A stretch of 64,000 bases of DNA from Maylandia zebra (lineage: Eukaryota; Chordata; Actinopteri; Cichliformes; Cichlidae), in NCBI RefSeq assembly GCF_041146795.1, contig NC_135186.1:38434854-38498853 (forward strand), in the 5' to 3' direction. A program made the translations under genes and the position numbers. Position 1 is the stretch's first letter; each line of letters opens with the position of its first letter. This document shows positions 44,188 to 53,965 of the stretch, in pieces. Under the pieces are notes generated by a model. It was given only the letters and a program-made list of their open reading frames with translations. It made no database searches and was not told where the DNA came from.

Positions 44188-44452
44188 AGTGATCCCGTAC
44201 GTGTCGGGAGTATCAAGTGAGACACGTTTTTTCTAAACACCGGGTCTCTGTGGCTTTTAGACCCCAAAACACGCTGTGCCAAAAATTGGTCCACCCCGAG
44301 GATCGGGTGCCCCAACACAAACAGAGAAACATAGTGTACGCTGTTAAGTGCAGGAGGATTGCCAGGATTTATACATCGGGGAAACCAAACAACCTCTGGC
44401 TACAACACAGAAGAGCCACCTCGTCAGGCCAGGACTCTGCAGTCTATTCAAT
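44188..44452 (+). pseudogene. Penelope-like element: GIY-YIG region fragment
   Basis: The translation reads 'VIPYVSGVSSE', 'FSKHRVSVAFRPQNTLCQK', 'LVHPEDRVPQHKQRNIVYA' and 'VKCRR', then in a shifted frame 'CQDLYIGETKQPL' and 'RRATSSGQDSAV'. This is the linker and start of the GIY-YIG endonuclease at the C-terminus of Penelope-like elements, which nicks target DNA for retrotransposition. One frameshift at about 44365 and truncation at the LINE junction (44453) make it a pseudogene. Confidence 0.8.
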
Positions 44453-44579
44453 TCAATTCAATTCGATTTCTTTATTGTCCCACAAGGGGAAATTAGTTTA
44501 GCAGCAGGAGGATAAAAATAAACAGAACAATACTATAAAATAATAATAACAATAATAATGATAGAAAGTTCAAGGACAG

Positions 44580-45032
44580 TTATTTGCAATTAAGGAGACA
44601 AGATGCAGTAGGGATAAAAGAGACCTGGAGTCTTTTAGTCCTCCTCGGAGGTACTCTAAAACGGCGGCCGGAAGGCAACAACTCAAACTCACTGTGAAGT
44701 GGATGGTTCACACAGTTAATAATAGACTGAGCCTTTCTAAGCACATTTCTATTGTAAATGGCCAAAAGTCCATCTTGCCAGCGCCCTGAAATTTTGCTAG
44801 CGGTTTTTACCAGAAGTCCCAACCGATTCTTATTCTTCACCGTCAGGTTACCAAACCAGGCAGCGATACAAAAAGACATCACAGATTCGATAAAACTTCT
44901 ATAAAACAAGGACAACATCTCAGATGAGACATTAAAAGATCTCATTTTCCTTAAAAAGAACAGCCTTTGTTGAACTTTTTTAGTAGTGGCATCAGCATGA
45001 GATTCAAAACACAGTTTATGGTCGAGGTTCAA
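44580..45032 (-). pseudogene. LINE ORF2 C-terminal part
   Basis: The minus-strand frame contains 'LDHKLCFESHADATTKKVQ', 'QRLFFLRKMRSFNVSSEM' and 'FYRSFIESVMSFCIAAWFG'. It also has 'ELLPSGRRFRVPPRRTKR' and ends 'SFIPTASCLLN' at 44580. It is open and undamaged for 150 codons after the nested LINE tail. Thumb and C-terminal domain of a Rex1-like reverse transcriptase. Confidence 0.85.
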
Positions 45033-45235
45033 GGTTCAAGGTTCTTTATTTGTCACATGCATAGTTATACAAGTATAACACACAGTGAAATGTAGCCTGA
45101 CACGCTCCTCGACATGTGCAAAAATTGGGGGGGGTGTAGAGGAAGAACATTATATATATATATATACATACATATAGTATATACACTGGGTGACTGTGCA
45201 GTAGTAGCAGTACCACACCTAGATATTTATAACTC
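45027..45235 (-). mobile_element. Short nested LINE tail with (GGTTCAA)n end
   Basis: 'ttctttatttgtcacatgca' and 'cacacagtgaaatgt' form the reversed 3' end of another LINE, with a GGTTCAA repeat at 45028-45042 and (TA)n at 45151-45165. It interrupts ORF2 between 'YKYLGV' and 'LDHKL'. Confidence 0.7.
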
Positions 45236-45860
45236 TCAACGATCCCAACATCGGCAGTTTTAATGATATTGGGTGATGAGCTATAAGAGGACTTCCTAAA
45301 ATCTATAATCATGTCTTTAGTTTTTGACACGTTAAGTGAAAGGAAGGACTCATCACACCAATTCACAAAATCATCTACAACCTGCCCATGGCCTGACTCG
45401 TCCCCCACTAGAAGACTGACGATCACTGTGTCGTCAGCAAACTTCAGGATGTGTCTGTTTGTGAAATTGCTGCGACACTCATTTGTGTACAGAATGAACA
45501 GAAGGGGAGAGAGGAAGCAACCCTGGGGTGATGCAGTAGAGGAGGAGAGCACATCAGAAAACACATGATTCACCCTCACACATTGTGACCTATTAGTCAG
45601 AAAGTCTGTCACCCAGCCGACCAGACTAGTGTCAAGCTTGAAATGATTGTAGAGCCTGTCAGCGAGTAAGAGGGGTTGAATTGTATTAAATGCAGATGAA
45701 AAGTCAGCAAATAATAATCTTGCGTGGGTGTGGGGAGCCTCAAGATGCTTATACAAGAGATGCAGGAGTGTGACAGCAGCATCCTCCACACCTCTCCCTG
45801 CTCTATAGGCAAACTGGAAGGGGTCAAGATGGTGTTCAACATGCATTAAAATCTCCTTCT
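45236..45860 (-). pseudogene. LINE ORF2 catalytic reverse-transcriptase part
   Basis: Minus-strand residues: 'ILMHVEHHLDPFQFAYRAG', 'LLFADFSSAFNTIQPLLL', 'SPQGCFLSPLLFILYTNE', the catalytic 'ILKFADDTVIVSLL', 'LSLNVSKTKDMIIDF' and 'VGIVESYKYLGV'. All catalytic Asp residues are present. The frame is intact between the two insertions. Confidence 0.9.
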
Positions 45861-46454
45861 TACAGTTTTTGCCCGTTGCCTGAACACATTTTGCAAAACT
45901 TTGCTCATTGTGCCAAAACCCTAAACACAAGTAAACATGACACAACACTGGGAAATATACCATTCACATCTGCACCAAATTGAAACTCTACTCTCAAAAC
46001 CTAAACTCTGCTATCAAAACCTAACATTCCTTTGTCAAAATGTAACTCTGTTGACAAAATGACACATACTTGCATCATATGCAAACACTTACAGAGCAGG
46101 AGGAACACACTAGTATACTTTATATATAGCACTGCAGTCTTTGATTTCCATTGTTCATTCAGAAGGCACATTTACAGGAGACACATTTGCAAACAACCAA
46201 AAAAGCAAATAGACCTACTCAATATTGTACATTGCAGTACCATGAATTCAGATAAAGCAAAAAAAACCAAAACAAAAAAACCCCCATAATACAGTAATAG
46301 AAAAAACACTATACTGTAAACAAAAAATCATGACAATTGTGCATACGTGGGCTCATGGATCCCGCCGTCTGTTGGGGTCTGGCCACAGGACCTCATCAAC
46401 ATCGCAAGCAATGTCTTCTCCCGCTGGGCACCGGGGAAAATATCCTCTTCCATG

Positions 46455-47021
46455 TCAAAACCATCCATGGATTGCTGTCACCTGAATGTCGCCGCAGGCC
46501 TGTTCCATTGCCTGCAGAAGAGGCATGCGGGCATGTAGTTGGCGGTCATATACACGCCATCTCCAAGCCGAAAAAAATTCCTCTATAGGGTTTAAAAATG
46601 GTGAGTAAGGGGGCAAGCATACCACTTCAAGTTGACTGTGGTTGGAGAAGCAGGCCTGGACCAGAGCAGCCCGATGGAAACTGACATTATCCCATATCAC
46701 CACAAACCTGGGCTGATCTGGTCTGTTCTGTACAACTATATCATGGAGAGCATCTAGAAATGTGAGTATGTGTTGGCTATTGTATGGACCCAGTATTGCA
46801 TGATGGTGCAGAAGCCCTCGAAGGCATATGGCGGCACATAATGTGATGTTTCCCCCGCGCTGCCCTGGGACGTGCACAATTGCCCTTTGGCCAATTACAT
46901 TACGACCCCGTCGTCTTGTTTTGCTCAGGTCGAATCCAGCTTCATCAATGAAAATGAATTCATGAGGCTGTGCAGCTCCATCCATGGCCAAGATTCTCTG
47001 AAAAAAAGGGGAACATATCAC
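46455..47021 (-). pseudogene. Element A transposase, catalytic exon 3
   Basis: Starts after a ttttttcag acceptor at 46997. It contains the first catalytic Asp in 'EFIFIDEAGFDLSKTRRRG', the second in 'RFVVIWDNVSFHRAALVQ', and Glu in 'LPPYSPFLNPIEEFFSAW'. The second Asp and Glu are separated by 35 residues (DD35E). The frame closes at TGA after 'QVTAIHGWF'; the homologous sequence of element D continues for about 40 residues ('RHTRRFYPRC' on), and the same extension can be read beyond the stop here. The stop is shared with copy C. IS630/Tc1-type cut-and-paste transposase. Confidence 0.88.
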
Positions 47022-47178
47022 TGTACTACAGTGCTACACATACAGCACCCTCACCCCATCACACAGGTACCTGTGTAGCTCTCAGAATGGATCCATGTGG
47101 TACTGATATGGTACATATTCAGCTGCTACTGGACTTCACCAATACTCTATTGTAAATGTAAGGGACAGTTACACGTAC

Positions 47179-47461
47179 CCGTACATATTCAGCTCGAAGT
47201 CCTTTGACCCTGTCACTGTTCCTCTCGAATGGGACTCTGTAGAGCTGCTTCATGGTGATGCTGTGTTTACCCAAGATGCGTCTGATGGTGGTGATGCTCA
47301 CATGGTCTATGTTGCTGAACACTCGCCTGTCTGCAAGTATTTTCCGTCGTAGCTGGTGGAGACGGATGGCATTGTCTGCCCTCACTAGGTCCACAACAGC
47401 AAGTTCCTGCCGTTGTGTGAACAGGCGTTGGCGTCCTCCCCCAGAAGGTCTTCGAGTCATT
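47179..47461 (-). pseudogene. Element A transposase, exon 2
   Basis: Bounded by a tttctctag acceptor (exon starts 47461) and a GG|GTACGT donor (exon ends about 47179). Residues 'MTRRPSGGGRQRLFTQRQE', 'LAVVDLVRADNAIRLHQLR' and 'VSITTIRRILGKHSITMKQ' form the second helix-turn-helix-like half of a paired DNA-binding domain. It is open throughout. Confidence 0.75.
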
Positions 47462-47717
47462 CTAGAGAAATACAACCACATATTGTCATCGGTTTGCTTA
47501 TTTTTCTTACAGTACTTCACTGTATATACTGTATCATCCACTGTACAACACTGTACTTCAATATAAGTAATCATGGTATGTTTCACAGAAACTACCACTT
47601 TGGCTGCAAAAGGAGCATTAGCACCCTGCAGTACCCTGCACACTTGATATGGTAACTGTAGAACAGTACTATGAAAACCATCTGAGTAGAGTAGAAGGCA
47701 GTGAGATGAAGACAGAC

Positions 47718-47845
47718 CTGTTTTCTAGTCGGAATTTTCTTATTACAGATGCCACTGTGAAGCGGCTTAGATGTGGGTGGACTCTCTGCCCAGCTTCCCT
47801 CATAGTCAGGCCGTGGTTGATGACATGGTCCACCAAAGTTGCTCT
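47718..47845 (-). pseudogene. Element A transposase, exon 1 (3' part, split by element B)
   Basis: Residues 'LVDHVINHGLTMREAGQRV' and 'HPHLSRFTVASVIRKFRLE' form a helix-turn-helix domain that binds the inverted repeats. The exon ends AAACAG with GT donor at 47717-47716. The N-terminal Gly-Arg-rich part lies across element B at 51439-51514. Homologous copy C has this exon in one piece. Confidence 0.75.
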
Positions 47846-47983
47846 TACAGTTTTTTCTGATTGCTTAAGCACATGTTATGTAACTATTGGCTAATTTAGC
47901 AAAACTTTACACACAAATAAAACAACCTGTCACCCAATTATCCAAACATTTTAGTTCTCTTGCAAAAGCAAACACAGCTAGAT

Positions 47984-50618
47984 TACAGTTTTTTCCAGTC
48001 GCTAACAAGCGTTTGTCCAAACAGTTGTCACATTTGCAAAACTCTAAACACAATTAGCACAGCATTGGTCTGTTGTGGCCATACCATTCACACATTTCAT
48101 GTCGTGTTCACCCAATATGCAGTCAGTGAACACATTTCCACAATGCTTACATTTTCTTAACAGACAAGCTATACCTCCCAACAAAATTATGGACTGTTTT
48201 TGTAGTATTTACGAATGTTAACACACAACATCCCACAATAGCAAAAACAATATTCCAAACCGTAGATACAGTATAAAAACCTCTGCTTCTGCAATGATAT
48301 CAGTACAAAAACAATATCAATATCAAAAATATATATCAGCTGATAATAAACAAACAATTGAATAATTGACACACAGCTGATTTATGTTGGGTAAATTGGG
48401 CCAACGACAGCTTCTTCCATTCTGGCTTAGACTCAGTGGGGTTTATAAGGCAAGACCTTGAGGAGTGATGTTTTTGGAAACAAAAAAAAGACAAACACTG
48501 TAATGTCTGGTCGAGGAGGAGTAAGAGCAAGGGGCCCAGGGAGAAGAGCAGGCCCAAGGAGAGGGCAAGGTAGAGGTGTAAGAATGCGTGGTGGTGGCAT
48601 TCCAAGGGCTGCAAGAACAGTAGTCAGTGATGAAATTCGTGCCACTATCATTGACCATGTAATCAACCATGGTCTTTCACTAAGAGAGGCTGGTGAAAGA
48701 GTGCAGCCCAATTTGAGGCGGTCAACGGTTGCCTCCATTATACGCATCTTTCAACAAACCAACAGGTAAGTATTGCATTTTACATGGATTGTTTCTATTC
48801 TCACTTGACATGTCAATATGGTCATACAGTAATGCATATGTTGAATTGTCTGTCTTTCTAAAGAATGCAATGTCTTCCACCCTCTGGGGGAAGAGGAAAG
48901 CTCCTCAGTAATGATCAGGAGCTTGCCATTGTAGAAATGGTTACTGCAAATAATGCAATAAAACTGCGTGAAATTCAAACAAGAATTGTGGCGGACCATG
49001 AGATATTTGACAATATCGATAGAATCAGCCTCACAACCATTACGCGGACATTGTCCAAACAGAGTGCGGATGAAGCAGCTCTACGCTGTTCCCTTTGAGA
49101 GGAACAGTGAGAGGGTCAAGGAGCTACGACGACAATATGTCCAGGTATAGTGTATATTCAATCCAATGTCCAGTTCTATAGGCTTTGCACTTTGCAAGTA
49201 GGTAACCTACACAATACTAGGTTACAGTACAGTATGGTATACAGTACTAACATGACTTACATAAACTTTGTTTCAGAGAGTTATGGAATTGGAGGCCAAC
49301 CAGGCCCCTCATAAATTCATATACATCGATGAGGCAGGATTCAATCTGGCCAAAAGGCGTCAACGTGGACGAAATGTAATTGGAAAAAGGGCCACAGTTG
49401 ATGTGCCAGGACAGAGAGGGGCAAACATTACCATGTGTGCAGCAATTGCAAATGCAGGATTACTCCTTCACAGATGTCAGGTTGGACCCTATAATACAGA
49501 GCGCTTGCTTGCCTTTCTCAATGATCTCCACCAGCGCCTGGTTCCAGAGCAAGGTCAGGAGGGTGAAAACATGAGGACCTTTGTAATTACCTGGGACAAT
49601 GTGGCTTTCCATCACTCGCAAGCAATAACAACATGGTTTGAAGTCCACCCAAGACTGGTAAGTCTCTTCCTTCCACCCTATTCACCTTTCCTCAACCCCA
49701 TAGAGGAGTTCTTTTCTGCATGGAGGTGGAAGGTTTATGACCATCAGCCACATGACCAGATGTCCCTCCTCGAAGCCATGGATGCTGGCTCCAGGGACAT
49801 CACAGTTGACGATTGCCAAGGGTGGATCCGACATACCAGGCGGTTCTATCCCAGGTGCATCGACTTGGATAACATCAGATGTGATGTTGATGAAAAAATG
49901 TGGCCTAACCCTGAAGATCGCAGAGATTAGATGCAAAGTTTTTGCCTTTTTTTAGCCCCCCTCCCCCTCCCCCCCTTTTGATCTTGGCTTTTTGCTGTTG
50001 TTTTTTTGTTCAGAATGCTCTTGTGTGTTTCATGGATATTTTGTTCACTGTAAGCAATACTGTAAAACTTTCTCTGTCCTATCATACCGTGTTTCTACTG
50101 TACCTCCTGTAGTAAACAGTAAAGAAACATAAACTTGTTTGCTTTTTACTGGAATGCTTTTGAATGTGAAAATTACTGTACATGTGGACATACAGTTACC
50201 AACCAAGACATTTCTGGTGTCAATATGGTGGATTGCATGTTTCGCATGCAAATACCTGTAAAACTGAAACATAAAAGTCTATGCAGTTTTTGTAATGTCA
50301 ATAATAGCCAGTATTTTGAAACCTGGTGTACTTTGATTGACTGCATGTACCTTGTGAAGTGAAAACAAGTGTTATTCTTTGACAGACTAATTTCATTTTG
50401 AGTCAGATTTATAGTGTTTTTGTACAGTTAGTGTGTGCAGAGAACGATGTGTTCTAATTTTGAAATGAGGAGTTAGTATATATTTAACAAAATGTATTTT
50501 TGAGAAGAAAATTATCCATTTGGCCAATTGTGTTTTGTAGGTGTGAGTCTGTGTTAAGAGTTTAGAAAAAGTATCTGAAGTATGGGTAGGCGCTTGTTAG
50601 CGATTGAAAAAAACTGTA
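47984..50618 (+). mobile_element. Inner element D: near-complete DD35E Tc1/mariner
   Basis: TA at 47984-47985 and 50617-50618. Body 47986-50616 (2631 bp). Termini CAGTTTTTTCCAGTCGCTAA and the complement of TTAGCGATTGAAAAAAACTG are strongly matched, with GCGYTTGTTAG shared just inside. It contains a three-exon transposase gene on the plus strand, opposite to the element A gene. It is the youngest of the three nested insertions. Confidence 0.93.
48503..49930 (+). pseudogene. Element D transposase, three exons, one frameshift
   Basis: Exon 1 (48503-48765) starts Met-Ser-Gly-Arg-Gly, Gly/Arg-rich, then an HTH 'VINHGLSLREAGERVQPNL'; donor AACAG|GTAAGT. Exon 2 (48864-49144), after a ttctaaag acceptor, has 'LAIVEMVTANNAIKLREIQ' and a GTCCAG|GTATAG donor. 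Exon 3 (49277-49930), after tttgtttcag, has 'KFIYIDEAGFNLAKRRQR' (Asp), 'FVITWDNVAFHHSQAI' (Asp) and 'LPPYSPFLNPIEEFFSAW' (Glu), spacing DD35E. A one-base loss in exon 2 near 49065 shifts 'RVRMKQLYAVPFERNSERV' out of frame; otherwise all exons are open. About 398 residues before the frameshift arose. Confidence 0.85.
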
Positions 50619-51438
50619 ACTCTTCACACCTTCGTAAAAATGGTGTTTCCGTATCAAACAGTACACACAAGCCATCATCTACTAAGCACACAATGCGCCA
50701 ACTGCACACCGATGGTATGAATACAAAACACATCTGGCGTTTGCCTTCCCTGTGCACAAGGTAGGCTATGTCAGTTTGAGCTCATACTTCTGTCATAGAT
50801 CCATAAGCATGGAGGGATCCAAACTTCAAGTACTGGTGTTTAGTCAAACACATCAAAACAAACACAAGTGTTTATTTCCAAGTATAGGATTATTTGCAAT
50901 CGCCATAATGACTATATGGGTTACGTGGTCTGCAGTGAACATGCTTCCTCTGCCCCCTCCTCGTCTTCCTCTTGCTCCTCCTTGTCCTTGTCGTCCTCTT
51001 CATCCTACTTCTTCACCTCCACGTCCTCTTCCTCGGCCTCCTCTACTTCTCACTCTTCCTGCTCCCTCCATTGTACTCCGCACACACAGCTTACCTGTAT
51101 TATAGTGCTTAGGCTGATTGCAAAGTGAACGAATTATCTAAGAAAGTTTTCACATGTGAAAGTGTGCCAGACAGTTGGCAAATTAGTGTTAATGATAGCC
51201 ATACATGTGTATACTTTTGCTAGGAGTGTGTTGGAAATTTGGAAATTGAGTGTTGTGCAGTGAATTGTGCCTACAGTCTTGCAAAGTGTGTGTTACAAAA
51301 TTGCAAACTGAGTGCAAAGCAGTTTTTGTGCTTTTAGTTTTGCACACTCAGTGAGTGGTTTTGCTATACGTCTGACTAGTTTTAGAAATTGTGCTACAGG
51401 AATCACAGTTAGTGTTTAGGCATTCGGTAAAAACTGTA

Positions 51439-51514
51439 TATCATCAGAAATATGGGTCCGTGCATGGCCTCTTTGACCTCCTCCTCCTCTTCCTCTTGCT
51501 CTCCCTCCATCCAT
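51439..51514 (-). pseudogene. Element A transposase, exon 1 N-terminal part
   Basis: Minus-strand ATG at 51514 begins a short Gly/Arg-rich segment (on the theme of GRGGGQRGHARTHISDD in copy C), cut at 51439 by element B. Confidence 0.65.
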
Positions 51515-51906
51515 GCTTGCAAAGTTCTTGAATTGGCTAAACTGAGGGCTTTTTGTGGCTGGCTAATTGGTGTTCAGTTTTGCAAGTAAGTGCCTTCAGG
51601 TGTATATTTGAGTGGTTGCAATTACCCGATGTGTTTTGTATTTTGGATACATGTGTTTTCCAAATGGCACCCTGAAATTTCATTTTTGAACGAAGTGTCT
51701 TATGTATGAAATAGAGTGTAGTATGCAGGACCATGTGTGTTGCATAAAGGAGTAAGTGTGTTGCATAATTGCAACCAGAGTGCAAAGCAGCACTTTTGTT
51801 TAAGGTATGGGTACATGTGTTTGGGGTATGGTAACAAAAGCTTCAAGTTGTGTTACTTTAGTCTAAGCATGGGTTTATAGTGTTCAAGCAACGAGCAAAA
51901 ACTGTA

Positions 51907-52772
51907 ATTATCTTCTCAAATGTCTTCATCACTAAAGAAGTCAGAGCCACAGGCCTAAAATCATTCAGTGCCTTAGGAGAACTGCCCTTAGCAACAGGAA
52001 CAATGATCGCATGGTTCCAAATCTTAGGTACCGTCTGTAGCTCTAAAGAAAGTGAGAAGATATAGTGAAAAATCCCACTCAGCTGATCAGCACAAGTTCT
52101 CAGTACCTGTCCACAGATGTTGTCAGGTCCAGGACTCTTGCTTTTGGTGTGTCTAAAAAGATTAGCTACCCCCCTCTCATCAATACAAATAGATTGGGGA
52201 GTGATAGTCCTTTCCCTCAGTGTGCTGGTCTGCCTAGAACAGTCATAGTTCTCAAAACGAAGGTAAAAACTGTTAAGACTGTCTGCCAGATGTTTGTCAG
52301 AGGTAAACCCCTCTAAGGTAATGCTGCTTTTACCTTTCGTGTGTAGCCCTGCCATTGTTTTCATACCAAGCCAAGCTCTTTTGAGGTTGTTACTGCTGAG
52401 TTCTGCCTCAATCTTATTTCTATACCTCATCTTGGCGATCTTTATTGCAGCCCTCACCTCCTTCCTCAATATTCTCACAGTGGGAGCGTCTCCCTCGTTA
52501 AAAGCAATTTTCCTTTTAAGAATCAGATCCCTAATATCTTTAGAGAGCCACGGTTTGTTATTAGGGAAAGTCTTAAATTCTCTGATTGGAACCACAGAGT
52601 CTTTGCAAAAAGAGATGTAGCTACACACCACATCAGTGAGTTCATCCAAATCAGAAGTGCTCTCTTGAAACAAGGACCAGTCAGTGCAATCAAAACACCC
52701 CTGAAGGGCAACACAACTGTCTTTTGTCCAGACATTAGTCCGCTTCACACAGGCCTTCTCCCTCCTAATCAC
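51907..52772 (-). pseudogene. LINE ORF2 upstream part
   Basis: Minus-strand frame: 'NNKPWLSKDIRDLILKRK', 'VRAAIKIAKMRYRNKIEAE', 'FYLRFENYDCSRQ', 'HTKSKSPGPDNICGQVLR', 'IIVPVAKGSSPKALNDFRP' and 'VALTSLVMKTFEKI', then the Tc1 insertion site. This is the linker between endonuclease and RT plus the first RT blocks. No endonuclease is recognised; the element stops at 52772 against PLE sequence. Confidence 0.88.
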
Positions 52773-52905
52773 ACATCTGTCGCCATCTTACAATGCTGTG
52801 ATTGCAGCCATTCCCCAACTCTCTGTGAATGGGACTCATGGCCATTGATCAGTGATCGTGACAATTTGCATATTAATGATCATGTAACTGATGATGATTG
52901 ATCAT
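52773..52905 (+). mobile_element. Penelope-like element 3' UTR fragment
   Basis: 'catctgtcgccatcttacaa', 'gattgcagccattccccaac' and 'ggccattgatcagtgatcgt' repeat the fragment at 38225-38345. It ends 'gatcatgcatcaagac', the same terminal words, with the centre deleted. Confidence 0.75.
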
Positions 52906-53745
52906 GCATCAAGACTCTATGAAGGCTGGGCCTTTTCAAGAAATGACAATGAAGTAATGAGAAAGAGCTACAAACAACCATAGCTGTCAAAGGACCACAG
53001 CTGAGACTCTTTATTATTTACAACAATTTGATATGTGTGCACTGGCAAGCTGAAGATTTCTGTTGAAGTCGTTTGTCTGCAGAGAGGGGCCCACATCCAG
53101 GTACCTGCATAGGGCCTCACCTGTTTGTGCAGCGATGCTGTGAAGAGGCCTTTATGGAGACAAGAAAGCTCAGCGACACCTAAGAATGTATATTTTTGTG
53201 CCAATGGGACCACATAAAGAAAAATTAAAAGCTACTCTTTGTTTCATAATAATGAAACAGGAAACAGAAGGAAAATGATGAAGACAGGCGAGAGAGACAG
53301 AAGAAGAAAAGCTCAAAGCAGGAACAGAGAGGAAAGGTGAGCTGGATACCGCTGGGCCATGACTGTAAGGCACCAAACTATGTAAGAACCCTTAAAAACC
53401 TTGTATTGGTCCCTGTTTAAGAAGCGGGTGGAGGCGTGTTTCATCTTTAGGGCAATCACTTCCTTTGCCTCACTGGAAAGGTGTTTTCATTAGCTGCTTA
53501 GGAAATCCTAGGCTAACACTCATAGTTCACACTGCAGGCTGCAGACGGAGCACCTACAGAGCCTCCACCTCATGACTGCTGCCTCTCCATCCCCCAGCAG
53601 CCTTCACTCACTGTGTTACATGCACTGATGAAACACTGGGCTTGTTTTGTGCCAGCAACAAGAAGACATATGAGTCATGAGCTCTTCCCATCCTGCACAA
53701 ATCTGATCACAACCTACAGCCTCCATCAAGGAAGAAGAACTGGTC
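52906..53745. other. No gene recognised
   Basis: Ordinary sequence with short frames only. Confidence 0.3.
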
Positions 53746-53829
53746 TGGTCAAGGATGAGAGAAAGGACCATCCTGACACATCTGTGTGGGGGGTGTTTGG
53801 TGATGCTCATGAGGAGGGCATCACCAGTC

Positions 53830-53965
53830 TCCCTCAAAGCTTTATGGACTAAGAAGCTTCTCCAACAAAAACCCTAGATCACTCCTGATGTCGAGGCTCT
53901 TCTCAAATAAACCAGGGAAGCTTTTAGGTCTGAGGAGGAAAATGTCAGAGCCTACTGCACCACCC
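53830..53965 (+). pseudogene. Possible LINE ORF2 linker fragment
   Basis: In shifting frames the translation reads QQKP, ITPDVEALLK, TREAFRSEEENV with stops between. This resembles the 'KPWITPDVRALLKTREAAFR' linker of Rex1-like ORF2. It is heavily degraded. Confidence 0.4.

Larger units (their letters stand above)
47846..51438 (-). mobile_element. Middle element B: internally deleted Tc1/mariner, TA duplicated
   Basis: TA at 47846-47847 and 51437-51438. Termini are CAGTTTTTTCTGATTGCTTA and the complement of GCATTCGGTAAAAACTG. Its own sequence is only 47848-47983 plus 50619-51436 (about 950 bp). A 'cctcgtcttcctcttgctcc' region at 50955-51075 reads on minus as the Met-Glu-Gly and GRGRGRGG-type N-terminus of a related transposase, so B is a deletion derivative. 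It sits in exon 1 of element A's transposase. Confidence 0.9.
45861..51906 (-). mobile_element. Outer DD35E Tc1/mariner element A (contains elements B and D)
   Basis: TA duplications lie at 45861-45862 and 51905-51906. Termini are CAGTTTTTGCCCGTTGCCTG and the complement of GCAACGAGCAAAAACTG. Its own sequence is 45863-47845 and 51439-51904. The same element recurs at 57164-60207, which lacks the B insertion and shows the empty site (gctcttatatcatc). The transposase gene is on the minus strand. Confidence 0.93.
44453..52772 (-). mobile_element. LINE (minus) split by a 6-kb nested transposon insertion
   Basis: The 3' end has a (TTCAA)n tail at 44453-44466 and 'tctttattgtcccacaaggg' UTR. Coding sequence runs (minus) 52772-51907, then jumps over the Tc1/mariner complex to 45860-45236, and over a small LINE-tail insertion to 45032-44580. 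Excising the complex with one TA restores the frame exactly (Glu-Lys-Ile-Ile-Lys-Lys-Glu-Ile). The LINE is therefore the oldest layer here. Confidence 0.9.

Noticed and set aside
44453-45860. A host reverse-transcriptase-like gene such as telomerase
   Set aside because: FADD context and C-terminal SGRR motif are those of Rex1-like LINEs, with a LINE tail present.
45046-45963. A 305-residue continuous protein
   Set aside because: Its N-terminal part is read through the Tc1/mariner terminus and its C-terminal part through a nested LINE tail; only the middle is LINE ORF2.
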